Assembly (NCBI GenBank): GCA_029266635.1
Contig: JAQSWM010000013.1
Coordinates: forward strand, 62,001 to 126,000
DNA length: 64,000 nucleotides
Source: Sphingobacteriaceae bacterium
GTDB lineage: Bacteria; Bacteroidota; Bacteroidia; Sphingobacteriales; Sphingobacteriaceae
Reading direction: 5' to 3'
This document shows, piece after piece, positions 50,610-59,216 of this stretch (positions are counted from its first letter, which is position 1; every line of letters starts with the position of its first letter). Below the pieces are notes generated by a model. It ran no database searches, was not told where the DNA came from, and saw only the letters and a program-made list of their open reading frames with translations. The translations under genes and the position numbers were made by a program.

Positions 50610-51845
50610 ATGACTGATGAACAGGTAAAATCTATGAACCGGCGCAAATTTATTTCCGCTGTAGGTATTTTAGGTGCTGCGGCAAGCTTGATCCCTGTCC
50701 CGGGTTTTGCAAAATCCGGCGCAAGCCAGACGGAAAATGGACTGATTAAATGCTCGCCCTATTTACAGGCAGCATTTGGCAATCACACTTCGGTAAGATG
50801 GGTGACTAACACGAAATGTTTTGGTTGGGTGGAGTATGGAGAATCGCCGGATAAATTGAATTTGAAGGCTCACAGGGTAATTGATGGCATGCGCCAGGCA
50901 AACAACACCATCCATGACATTCCGCTCAGCAACCTGATTCCCGGAAAGAAGTATTACTACAAAGCAGTATCTAAACCCATCGAAAAGTTTACTGCCGGGA
51001 AGGTCAGCTATGGCGAAGCGGTTTCAAGTAATGTCTATTCCTTCATTCAGCCTTCTGCAAAGAGCGCTGCAGTACATTTCTCTGTATTTAACGATATTCA
51101 TGATCGCCCGGAAACTTTTGCCCATATGTGGAAGTTTAAAGGACTAAGCTCCTTAGATTTTGTGGTGCTCAACGGCGATATATTCAGTTCGCTGAAAGAT
51201 GGCGAAGATCAGATTGTTGATCATTTACTTAAGCCGGTTTCTGAGCTTTGGGCTACCCACACTCCTTTCATTTATTCACGCGGCAACCATGAGGCCCGGG
51301 GCGAGTATGCCCGCCAACTTCCGGATTACGTGAATGGGAGAGAACACAAGTTCTACTATTCATTCGAATCTGGTCCGGTTTATTTCATAATTATGGATAC
51401 TGGTGAAGATAAAGAAGACAATCACCCGGTTTACGGGGACTTACTTGATTTTGATTCTTATCGCCTTGAGCAAAAAGCATGGTTGGAAAAGGAGGTGCAG
51501 AAGGATGCGTTTAAGCGAGCAAAATACAGGGTAGTAATAGCACACATTCCGCCCTTTTACACGCCAAACAAAGATGCGCATGGCACCAGCTTCTTCAACG
51601 ATCACTGGGTTCCGATAATGAATAGGGTGAAAATAAGCCTGCTGATTTCCGGGCATACGCATGTCCGTAAGATGCATGATCCAGTGAAAGGCAAACACGA
51701 TTTTCCGATCGTAGTAGGCGGCGGCCCGCTCGATGGGCAACGCACCATAATTAACGTGGCTGCAACCAACGAGAATTTAAAATTAGAGATGATTGATGAT
51801 TCCGGGAAATCCGTTGGCAGCCTTAAAATAGATCCAGTTTCTTAA
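50610..51845 (+). CDS. Metallophosphoesterase with N-terminal fibronectin-like domain (purple acid phosphatase-like)
   Basis: 411 aa from the ATG at 50610; 50634 is also possible, and a TTG at 50571 is rejected. The N-terminus has a twin-arginine-like signal, MNRRKFISAVGILGAAASLI. A fibronectin-III-like domain follows (YLQAAFGNHTSVRWVTNTK...; LSNLIPGKKYYYKAVS). The calcineurin-type catalytic domain shows SVFNDIHDR, VLNGDIFS, SRGNHEARGE, VIAHIPPFYTPN and ISGHTHVRKMHD, giving a full two-metal site. It should hydrolyse phosphoesters outside the cytoplasm. It is followed after a short gap by the alpha-galactosidase gene. Confidence 0.92.
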   Translation: MTDEQVKSMNRRKFISAVGILGAAASLIPVPGFAKSGASQTENGLIKCSPYLQAAFGNHTSVRWVTNTKCFGWVEYGESPDKLNLKAHRVIDGMRQANNTIHDIPLSNLIPGKKYYYKAVSKPIEKFTAGKVSYGEAVSSNVYSFIQPSAKSAAVHFSVFNDIHDRPETFAHMWKFKGLSSLDFVVLNGDIFSSLKDGEDQIVDHLLKPVSELWATHTPFIYSRGNHEARGEYARQLPDYVNGREHKFYYSFESGPVYFIIMDTGEDKEDNHPVYGDLLDFDSYRLEQKAWLEKEVQKDAFKRAKYRVVIAHIPPFYTPNKDAHGTSFFNDHWVPIMNRVKISLLISGHTHVRKMHDPVKGKHDFPIVVGGGPLDGQRTIINVAATNENLKLEMIDDSGKSVGSLKIDPVS

Positions 51846-51911
51846 ACATACGCCCTATTGGCGGGTTCCGGCAAAGGGCTATTTACTATCTTTAGGGCGA
51901 AATATTACTCC

Positions 51912-54068
51912 ATGAAAAGTTTTCTAACCTTACTTGTTTGTTCCGTTCTAACATTAAATATTCAGGCTCAAACCAAACAGCCAATAACAATCTCTACCAA
52001 AAATTCGCAGCTTATTTTTACAGTCGGCGCTAACAAACGCTTGTATCAAAATTACTTCGGGCAAAAAATAACCGGAGGTGTTGCGCCGCTGCCGAAAGCT
52101 TTTGAAGCTTATCCGGGAGGAGGGATGGACTTCGAATTTGAGCCTTCCATGCGTATCGTTCATGCGGATGGGAATCCTTCGCTTGAGCTAAAGTATCAGT
52201 CATCTAAATCGTCCACTCACGCTGACGGCACTCAGCAGACAGATATATTTCTTCGGGATGAGGTGTACAACACCGATGTGGTTGCGCACTTTGTGACTTA
52301 TCCGGACCAGGATGTAATCAAAACCTGGACAGAGATCAGCAACGGCGAAAAGAAAACTATAACCCTCACGAATTACGCATCTTCTATGCTGCATTTTGAC
52401 GGTGGCGATTACTGGCTAACGCAATTCCACGGCGACTGGGCTCAGGAAATGCAGATCGAAGAAAGCAAGCTCACCAGCGGCAGCAAAGTGATTGATAGCA
52501 AGTTGGGCACACGTGCCAGCAAGTTCCGCTTCCCTGGTTTTTACCTCACGGTCGGCGAGAGGGCGGCTACAGAAACTTCGGGCAGCCTTGTGGCAGGCAC
52601 ACTAGCCTGGACAGGTAATTTCAGGTTCTCCTTTGAACTGGATAACAAAAACGCACTTCACATTCTGTCGGGCATCAACAACTACGCTTCCGAATATCAT
52701 CTGGAGCCTGGCAAAACCTTCAAAACCCCGGAGTTTATCTTTACTTACAGCAATGAGGGCAAAGGATTAGCCAGCCGTAACCTGCATGAATGGGCTCGCA
52801 AGTTTGCAGTGCTGGATGGTGAGAAGCCACGCCTCACCCTGCTGAACAATTGGGAAGCTACCGGGATGAAATTCAACCAGGATAAACTGGTTTCACTGTT
52901 CGATGATGCAAAGAAATTAGGTGTTGATCTCTTCCTTCTGGACGATGGCTGGTTTGGCGAAAAATATCCTCGTGACAACGATAAAACTTCTTTAGGCGAT
53001 TGGATGACCGACAAGAAAAAGCTTCCGAGCGGGGTGCCGTTTCTTGTTGATGCGGCTGCTAAGAAAGATTTAAAGTTCGGTATCTGGATAGAACCTGAAA
53101 TGGTGAATCCAAAAAGTGAGCTTTACGAAAAGCATCCTGAGTGGGTGCTTCAGCTTCCAAACCGCGACCCGGCGTACCAGCGCAACCAGCTCGTACTTGA
53201 TCTTACCAATCCAAAAGTCCAGGACTTCGTCTTCAAAATTGTTGATGACTTGTTTAGGGAAAATCCCTCCCTGGCATTTATCAAATGGGATTGCAACCGC
53301 ACTATGACCAACGCGTATTCGCAGTACCTGAAAGGGAATCAGTCGCATCTGTACATAGATTATACGCTTGGCCTTTATAAGGTTTTAGAGAGAGTGAGAG
53401 CAAAGTATCCGCACGTACCTATGATGCTCTGCTCAGGCGGTGGCGGCCGGGCAGATTATGAAGCAATGAAGTACTTCACCGAATTTTGGCCAAGCGATGA
53501 TACCGATGGTTTAGAGCGGATCTACATCCAGTGGGGTTATTCTTACTTTTTTCCCGCGAATACAATTTCTGCACACGTAACGCACTGGGGCAAGCAGTCG
53601 CTGAAGTTCCGCATGGATGTTGCGATGATGGATAAGCTCGGTTTTGATATCGACATGAAAGATTTCACTGCTGATGAGGTGAAGTTCAGCCATGATGCGG
53701 TTGCCAATTACAAGCGCCTCAGCAACGTAATCTGGCAGGGCGATCTGTACAGGCTTGCATCTCCGTACGAAGGCAACCGGGCAGTGCTGATGTATGTGGA
53801 CCAGCCGAAAGCTAAGTCAGTCTTATTCGCTTATAACTTACAAGACCGCTACCGCGAAGCCTTTGACCCAATCCGCCTGCAGGGGCTTGATCCGACAAAG
53901 AAATATCGGATCAAAGAGATCAACCTCATGCCCGGCGCTAAATCAACCCTTGCTGCTAATGATAAAACGTATACTGGCGACTACCTGATGAACATCGGCA
54001 TCACGGTGAACAACAACATAAAGTATAGCGCACTAACAAGCGTAATGTTGGAGATTACGGCAGAGTAA
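51912..54068 (+). CDS. Alpha-galactosidase, GH36 family
   Basis: 718 aa from the ATG at 51912, which begins a signal peptide (MKSFLTLLVCSVLTLNIQAQ). The N-terminal beta-supersandwich spans about 25-310 and the TIM barrel about 315-640. Catalytic residues: nucleophile Asp in FIKWDCNRTM and acid/base Asp in FWPSDDTDGLERIYIQWG, with LLDDGWFGEKYPRDND and LCSGGGGRADYEAMKYF nearby. The C-terminal beta domain includes RYREAFDPIRLQGL. It removes terminal alpha-galactosyl residues from oligosaccharides such as raffinose-type or galactomannan fragments in the periplasm or outside the cell. Confidence 0.95.
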   Translation: MKSFLTLLVCSVLTLNIQAQTKQPITISTKNSQLIFTVGANKRLYQNYFGQKITGGVAPLPKAFEAYPGGGMDFEFEPSMRIVHADGNPSLELKYQSSKSSTHADGTQQTDIFLRDEVYNTDVVAHFVTYPDQDVIKTWTEISNGEKKTITLTNYASSMLHFDGGDYWLTQFHGDWAQEMQIEESKLTSGSKVIDSKLGTRASKFRFPGFYLTVGERAATETSGSLVAGTLAWTGNFRFSFELDNKNALHILSGINNYASEYHLEPGKTFKTPEFIFTYSNEGKGLASRNLHEWARKFAVLDGEKPRLTLLNNWEATGMKFNQDKLVSLFDDAKKLGVDLFLLDDGWFGEKYPRDNDKTSLGDWMTDKKKLPSGVPFLVDAAAKKDLKFGIWIEPEMVNPKSELYEKHPEWVLQLPNRDPAYQRNQLVLDLTNPKVQDFVFKIVDDLFRENPSLAFIKWDCNRTMTNAYSQYLKGNQSHLYIDYTLGLYKVLERVRAKYPHVPMMLCSGGGGRADYEAMKYFTEFWPSDDTDGLERIYIQWGYSYFFPANTISAHVTHWGKQSLKFRMDVAMMDKLGFDIDMKDFTADEVKFSHDAVANYKRLSNVIWQGDLYRLASPYEGNRAVLMYVDQPKAKSVLFAYNLQDRYREAFDPIRLQGLDPTKKYRIKEINLMPGAKSTLAANDKTYTGDYLMNIGITVNNNIKYSALTSVMLEITAE

Positions 54069-54076
54069 GCTACCGC

Positions 54077-55216
54077 CTACTGAATTTTACAGCCACATTC
54101 CCAACGATAGTTGTCGTTGAAGTTAATCGTAATTTGCCCGTAACCACTTGAAATTTTGTAAGTGGTCAGCTGGGCCTTTTGACCTGCCAGATGCCCGCTG
54201 AGCCACGTGACTTTTCCTGTGCTGCTGTCGTAAGAATATTTGCCTTCGCCACCATCATCAAGCCAGCGGTATGTGCCGTTTGCTCTTAACACAAAATACC
54301 CTTTGTACTGATTGCTGAATGCGGGCGTTGCGTTCGGGCCGTTGTAGATCGTTTGGTGGCAGGTATAATTTCCAAATACCAGTTTGCCACCGAATGGGAT
54401 TTTTTCCGCCGGGGTGGTTTTTATCTCTTTCGCTTTAACGATTTTCTGCCAGGCTTCGGAAGCCCTAATAACATCGTTGTTGTAGCGGGTGGTTAAGAGC
54501 GCATCGCCGGTTACAGCTTTTTGCAGATAAATTTTTGCTTCAGAACTTTTGCCCTGAGCTGCCAGCGATACAGCCAGCAAGTAGTTGGCGTAAGTGTTGT
54601 TAGCATCTTTTCCCACTGCCAGCCTGAAGCCCATCTCTGCGCTATCAAAGTTGTTCCCATCGAAGTATTCAACCGCGTACAGAATATCTCTGCCCACAGA
54701 ATTCATAGAAGTTTCTGCGCCGCCGGCTGCTCTTGATTCCTTAAGTTTTTGAATATAAGCCTCTACTCCGGTAACGGCTGCTTCTGTTATCGCGGGCTTC
54801 GGTGTAGTTTCAATATTGATTGTTGTTGTCTTTTCGGTCGGAAAATCAGCGGCAAACCTCGCCTTCAAAGCAGGAAGAGCCTGAAAAGCCTTGTTCAGGT
54901 ATTGATCAGCTTCTTTTTTCTTGTTTGGATCGTTTTGCCTCAACATCGCCACAGCTAACTGGTAATTGGCAAATGGATGGTTGGCATCTCTATAAAGTAC
55001 GTTTTTAAAATAGCTTTCGGAAGATGAATAATTCTTACTCTCAAAGTATTCCTGTCCGTAAAGAAAGTCGCTGCCGGCGCTCATAAAAGCAGTCTCGCTG
55101 CCGCCGCTCGCTTTAGATTGTTTAAGCTTGGCCACGTATAGATCAAGTTCATCTTGTGCAAGGGCAGTAGAGCTCAATGTGAAACAGAAGGCGACGAAAA
55201 GGAGATGTTTAAGCAT
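54077..55216 (-). CDS. Exported protein with duplicated TPR module and a novel C-terminal beta domain
   Basis: 379 aa. Signal peptide ends at TALAQ. Two TPR-like modules repeat almost in register: residues about 22-95 (YVAKLKQSKASGGSETAFMS, GQEYFESKNYSSSESYF) and about 150-220 (YIQKLKESRAAGGAETSMNS, AVEYFDGNNFDSAEMGF). The last 110 residues are different: FGNYTCHQTIYNGPNATP, YFVLRANGTYRW, YSYDSSTGKVTWLSGHLAG, and a Cys-rich end RWECGCKIQ. The C-terminal part looks like a small beta-sandwich with paired cysteines. Function unknown; end of the marR-led gene series. Confidence 0.8.
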   Translation of the reverse strand: MLKHLLFVAFCFTLSSTALAQDELDLYVAKLKQSKASGGSETAFMSAGSDFLYGQEYFESKNYSSSESYFKNVLYRDANHPFANYQLAVAMLRQNDPNKKKEADQYLNKAFQALPALKARFAADFPTEKTTTINIETTPKPAITEAAVTGVEAYIQKLKESRAAGGAETSMNSVGRDILYAVEYFDGNNFDSAEMGFRLAVGKDANNTYANYLLAVSLAAQGKSSEAKIYLQKAVTGDALLTTRYNNDVIRASEAWQKIVKAKEIKTTPAEKIPFGGKLVFGNYTCHQTIYNGPNATPAFSNQYKGYFVLRANGTYRWLDDGGEGKYSYDSSTGKVTWLSGHLAGQKAQLTTYKISSGYGQITINFNDNYRWECGCKIQ

Positions 55217-55269
55217 ACTTAAATTCTAAATAAATCAAATATCAGGTTTTTAGTTAATGAGAGCAAAGG

Positions 55270-55752
55270 CTAAGGCTTATCTCGCCCAACAAATCTCTCT
55301 TTGCCCATCAAAAAACGAACAGCTTTGTCAACGTTCCGCTCTACTGCATCTGCCGATTTCAGCGACGTAATATATCTCACAATCTCTTTGCGCCGTGAGG
55401 GGGGAAGGCTGTCAAAAACCGCCTTTGCGTCCGGAGTTTGCTCCAGGGCCGCTTCGAGTTTCGGGTGCATCGGGATTGAGCGGTCAATGCCGTCAAATTC
55501 TATTTCTATTCGTGTTTCATCTCCCACTTTCCTGTTGGCGGCTTTGAGCATAGGCGTGTTGATGTACAGCCTCCAGGCACCGCTATATTTCACCAGTGTT
55601 TGAATGTATGGATGTCCGTCTATCAGGCCGTGGACAGGGATGGGGCCTTTATCTCTCTCAGCCTGCTTAAACAAATTCGCCAGCACTTCATCGGGCAACA
55701 GAACGAAAGGGTTGATGCCAATAATATCAATAACCGCGTTGAACTTGTCCAT
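55270..55752 (-). CDS. YdeI/OmpD-associated family protein (DUF1905 + OmdA)
   Basis: 160 aa from the ATG at 55752 (the codon before it is TTG). DUF1905 covers about 1-90 (NAVIDIIGINPFVLLPDEVL, then GAWRLYINTPMLKAANRKVGD). The OmdA helical tail includes LEAALEQTPDAKAVFDSLPPSRRKEIVRYITSLKSADAVERNVDKAVRFL. Family members are called bacteriocin-protection proteins, but the biochemical role is not known. The stop of the pentapeptide gene and this ATG share one base (TGATG), a coupled arrangement. Confidence 0.88.
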   Translation of the reverse strand: MDKFNAVIDIIGINPFVLLPDEVLANLFKQAERDKGPIPVHGLIDGHPYIQTLVKYSGAWRLYINTPMLKAANRKVGDETRIEIEFDGIDRSIPMHPKLEAALEQTPDAKAVFDSLPPSRRKEIVRYITSLKSADAVERNVDKAVRFLMGKERFVGRDKP

Positions 55753-56327
55753 CAATGCTCTATCTGAATATCGTATTTGTACAAGAGCCCCGCGATTCCA
55801 GCCATAGAGAACCTGGCTTTTTTGATCCGATTCTGCTGCGGGTCTATTGCATAGTTGAATGCCGAGCGAAGATCCGCCTTTTCAAGAATGGTGTTATCGA
55901 AGATGGCTCCTGCTAAGTCGCTGTTCTCGAATACAGCATTGCTTAGATCCGCTTCTGTAAAGTCCACCTCCAGAAGTGCACAATCTTTAAACTTTGTATT
56001 CTTCAGCTTTACACGATAAAAAGATGACAAGTTCAGGGTGCAGTTATCGAGTGAAATGGCGAAAAGGAAAGGATTGCAATTCTCAAAATGCAGTCCAAGC
56101 ATCTTGCAATCTTTGAACTGAATGTCTTTCAAAGCAGTGTGATCGAGCTTTGCTCCGCTTAAATTGCAACTTGTAAACTGGCAATCCGTGAAGTGGATCT
56201 CCAGAAGGTTTGCACCTGAGAAATTGCAGTTTATAAAAGTGCAATTTTCGTATTCAGCAAGCGGGAGCGGGCTTACGGTAAAATCCTGTTTTTCATAAGA
56301 TTTATCTTCTATGAAAGTTTTCTCCAT
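55752..56327 (-). CDS. Pentapeptide-repeat protein, Qnr/MfpA-like
   Basis: 191 aa. Repeats of the A(D/N)LXX type run from about residue 27 to 160 (CTFINCNFSGANLLEIHFTDCQF, NLSGAKLDH, VDFTEADLSNAVFENSDLAGA). They form a right-handed quadrilateral beta-helix. The C-terminal YAIDPQQNRIKKARFSMAGIAGLL matches the ending of the Bacteroidota/Gram-positive group that includes quinolone-protection proteins. Protection of gyrase is possible but not shown. Coupled to the YdeI-like gene downstream. Confidence 0.9.
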   Translation of the reverse strand: MEKTFIEDKSYEKQDFTVSPLPLAEYENCTFINCNFSGANLLEIHFTDCQFTSCNLSGAKLDHTALKDIQFKDCKMLGLHFENCNPFLFAISLDNCTLNLSSFYRVKLKNTKFKDCALLEVDFTEADLSNAVFENSDLAGAIFDNTILEKADLRSAFNYAIDPQQNRIKKARFSMAGIAGLLYKYDIQIEH

Positions 56328-56365
56328 GCCACCAAAATTAAATATTCAACTGGCTTTTGGAAGGG

Positions 56366-57208
56366 CTAATCTCCTGATTTAAGGAAATCTATAGTGCGGT
56401 CCGCCAGGGTTTGCAGTTGCGGGGGAAGATAGCTTTTCATGTATGGGTGCGATGAGCCAAAGACGTGGTTTGCGCCGGGAATAATGTAGAGCTCAGCAGC
56501 TTCATTTGGTTCCTTAAGTTCGTAAACCTTCGTAACCGGAACTGCCGGGTCTGCGTCGCCGTGTGCAATTAAACAGGGTTGCCAAATGCGGCCGGCAGTA
56601 CCCAGTATATCCAGCGCTTCCTTGTTCTCTTCATAATCCTGGAGGAGGCTGAGGTTTAAAGGCATGTGTTGTTTGGTGCGTGCGTTTTCTGTATAAATTA
56701 CACCATTCTGCCTCCACTCTGCCTCTTTTGTTTTATCCCAGAGATTGTCAAAACGATTTATAGCGGCCCAGGTAACCAGCTTTGCTACACGATCATCTTC
56801 TGCGGCTTTTATTATGCTTATCCCGCCTCCGCGGCTGTGCCCGATCAGGCAAACTTTTGTGGCTGCTGCGAATCCATCGCCGCTACAGGCATAATCTATT
56901 ACTGCGTTCAAGTCGAATAGTTCCTTGCTGAACGTGTTCTCGCCAAATGCTTCGAGATCATCAAAGTCGAGCGGGTTAGCAGCCGTGGTTCCGTTATGGG
57001 AAAAATTGAATTTCAGATATCGAAATCCATTATCAGCAAAGTAATTGGCTAAAAGATTATGAGAGCCCCAGTCTTTAAACCCTTTAAAGCCATGCACAAA
57101 GATCACCATGGGTGCATCGGCTTCCCGGTAGGTGAGGTCAATTAAGATATTCCGGCCTGATGAGCCCGGTATTGAATTGGTTTTCTGGTCACGTAAATTG
57201 CTTAGCAC
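56366..57208 (-). CDS. Alpha/beta hydrolase, cytoplasmic
   Basis: 280 aa, GTG start at 57208, overlapping the marR stop by 7 bases. Motifs: oxyanion side FVHGFKGFKDWGSHN, nucleophile CLIGHSRGGG, acid in IAHGDADPAVPVTKV, and His in IPGANHVFGSSHPYM. It resembles dienelactone hydrolase/YqiA-like esterases. With a MarR regulator upstream in the same unit, it may detoxify a phenolic or ester compound sensed by the regulator. That link is inferred from the overlap alone. Confidence 0.88.
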   Translation of the reverse strand: MLSNLRDQKTNSIPGSSGRNILIDLTYREADAPMVIFVHGFKGFKDWGSHNLLANYFADNGFRYLKFNFSHNGTTAANPLDFDDLEAFGENTFSKELFDLNAVIDYACSGDGFAAATKVCLIGHSRGGGISIIKAAEDDRVAKLVTWAAINRFDNLWDKTKEAEWRQNGVIYTENARTKQHMPLNLSLLQDYEENKEALDILGTAGRIWQPCLIAHGDADPAVPVTKVYELKEPNEAAELYIIPGANHVFGSSHPYMKSYLPPQLQTLADRTIDFLKSGD

Positions 57209-57660
57209 TCGGGCAAAAGCTTTTGCATATATTTTATAAACTCAGGACCAAGCACGTTTGAAGGATCAAAGAAATTATGTTCAGCATCAGTAGCTGCCTT
57301 TAAAGCTTTAACGAGTGTTGTTTCGCCAAGGTCTGTCAATTCAACAATATTGGTGCGGGCATCATCCGATTGCTTTAAACGCTTTACTAGTTTCTTCCGC
57401 TCCAGGCTTGCCAAAACCCGCGAAGTCATCATCCGGTCTATCCTGGATACTTTGGCTATGTGGTGTTGATATGTTTTGGCGTCTTGTTGCTTCAGCCAAC
57501 CAATTATAACCAGTAGAACGTACTGCGTATAAGTAAGCCCGTTTGCAGCAAGCACTTTATTGATATGCCTCTGCCAGCACATAGAACTCTGCCAGAGTAA
57601 AAAGCCTACAGAGCCGTCGGGAATTTCGTAAGGAAAATTTAGAGCGGTGTTTTTGTCCAT
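57202..57660 (-). CDS. MarR-family transcriptional regulator
   Basis: 152 aa winged helix protein. The HTH region reads LTYTQYVLLVIIGWLKQQDAKTYQHHIAKVSRIDRMMTSRVLASLERKKLVKRLKQSDDARTNIVELTDLG, with the wing in the DDAR-T segment. MarR proteins are usually repressors released by a small aromatic ligand and often control the adjacent gene, here the alpha/beta hydrolase it overlaps. No operator-like palindrome stood out in the short space upstream. Confidence 0.92.
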   Translation of the reverse strand: MDKNTALNFPYEIPDGSVGFLLWQSSMCWQRHINKVLAANGLTYTQYVLLVIIGWLKQQDAKTYQHHIAKVSRIDRMMTSRVLASLERKKLVKRLKQSDDARTNIVELTDLGETTLVKALKAATDAEHNFFDPSNVLGPEFIKYMQKLLPEC

Positions 57661-57884
57661 TTAGAGTTTTGCGCACTTAAAACCGGTTAAAGATGCTAAT
57701 TTTTCTCGCTTCCTGAAACTTCAATTTATTCTTATAGGATAATTTTTTTATTTCTGGTTTCTCCAATGAACTTATATCCCTTACGACATTTGGAAGTTAA
57801 TACAGGTTTAATCGCTTCAATTTATATGCGTTCTAAATTCCGGCCCTTTTACAAAGAGGTGACAGACACCCTGAGTCATATATT

Positions 57885-57892
57885 TACTTTTG
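57885..57892 (+). promoter_or_regulatory. -7 box of the hemA promoter
   Basis: TACTTTTG matches TAnnTTTG at all fixed positions and lies 28 bases before the hemA TTG start. The -33 position does not show TTTG. Confidence 0.55.
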
Positions 57893-57920
57893 TTCGGTTA
57901 ATTTTACTACACGGCAGATT

Positions 57921-59147
57921 TTGAAGTCTTTAAAAGTTATCGCGTTTACGCATAAGAATATTGAGCTGAAGGATTTAGGTAAGTTCGTAATTTGCAATGA
58001 GACTTTAGAGGACAGGTTAAGTAATCTTCGTTCAAAATTTAGCATTCCTGAAATCTTCTACGTTGGAACCTGTAACCGGGTTGAGTTTGTTTTTCATATC
58101 GAGCAAGATGTTACAAACGCTTTTGTGATGGACTTCGTTCGGGCTCTCAACTTCTGCATACCAGATGATAAGCTTGAAGATTTTTCCTCACGGATTGCAG
58201 TTTATGAGGATGTTGAAGCGCTAAACCATCTTCTCCGCATTTCATGTTCCTTAGAGAGCCTGGTGGTGGGCGAAAAGGAAATCCTTGCCCAGGTGCGCAA
58301 GGCTTATGACAGCTGTCGCGAAGCCGGGTTTACGGGAGATTACCTGCGGCTGGTGATGAACCTTGTAGTAAAGACAGCCAAGGAAGTTTACACGCACACC
58401 AATATTTCAAGGAAGCCTATTTCTGTGGTTTCTCTGGCTTACCGAAAACTTCGCGATTTGAAATTGTGCTCCAACGCACGCATCCTGATCATCGGTGCAG
58501 GCGAAACCAACCGCAACATTTCCAAATACCTTCAGAAACATAAATATTCCAATTTTGCCATCTTCAACCGCACGCTTTCAAAAGCTCAGGAGATGGCAGC
58601 AGATTTAAATGGGGAAGCTTTTGCGCTTGAAGACCTGAAGAATTATTCGAAGGGTTTTGATGTGATAATAACATGCACAAGTGCCTCCGAGCCTATCATT
58701 ACCAACGAAGTTTATCAGTTATTGCTTAACGGCGAAACAGATAAAAAGACAATTGTAGATCTGGCGGTGCCGAATGATACTGCAACTGAGGTTCTGGAAA
58801 ATAATCAGGTACATTACATTGAAGTGAGCAGCTTGCAGGAAGTTGCAAATCAGAATATTCAGGAACGTTACCAGGAACTGATCCACGCAGAGCGGATTAT
58901 TGAACAGAATATTCAGGATTTTAAGCCTATGCTGCGTCAGCGCCGTGTAGAAATTGCAATGCGTCAGGTGCCTGAAAAAATTAAAGAGATCAAAAAGACA
59001 GCCTTAGATTCTGTTTTTGCCGACGAATTGCAGGGGCTTGATCCAAATTCCCGCGAGGTTCTTGAAAAGGTCATCAGTTACATGGAAAAGAAATATATCA
59101 GTGTCCCGATGATCATTGCCAAAGACATACTGGTAAACAATTGCTAA
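57921..59147 (+). CDS. hemA: Glutamyl-tRNA reductase
   Basis: 408 aa with a TTG start. It converts glutamyl-tRNA to glutamate-1-semialdehyde, the first committed step of C5 tetrapyrrole synthesis. The nucleophile Cys51 is in FYVGTCNRVEFVF, and SCSLESLVVGEKEILAQVRKAY and ARILIIGAGETNRNISKYL (NADPH site) follow. The C-terminal dimerisation helices are present. It is the first gene of the hemA-hemCD-hemB-hemL cluster. The rare start codon may limit its expression. Confidence 0.97.
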   Translation: MKSLKVIAFTHKNIELKDLGKFVICNETLEDRLSNLRSKFSIPEIFYVGTCNRVEFVFHIEQDVTNAFVMDFVRALNFCIPDDKLEDFSSRIAVYEDVEALNHLLRISCSLESLVVGEKEILAQVRKAYDSCREAGFTGDYLRLVMNLVVKTAKEVYTHTNISRKPISVVSLAYRKLRDLKLCSNARILIIGAGETNRNISKYLQKHKYSNFAIFNRTLSKAQEMAADLNGEAFALEDLKNYSKGFDVIITCTSASEPIITNEVYQLLLNGETDKKTIVDLAVPNDTATEVLENNQVHYIEVSSLQEVANQNIQERYQELIHAERIIEQNIQDFKPMLRQRRVEIAMRQVPEKIKEIKKTALDSVFADELQGLDPNSREVLEKVISYMEKKYISVPMIIAKDILVNNC

Positions 59148-59216
59148 CCTTTATTCAGCAAATTGGTTATTCTATTTTGTGGCTTTAAATTAACTTTACT
59201 GCTCTAACTTCATTTT

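Noticed and set aside
57661-57920. tRNA or riboswitch in the gap before hemA
   Set aside because: No cloverleaf, no conserved riboswitch core and no leader terminator could be found; only a -7 promoter box is supported.
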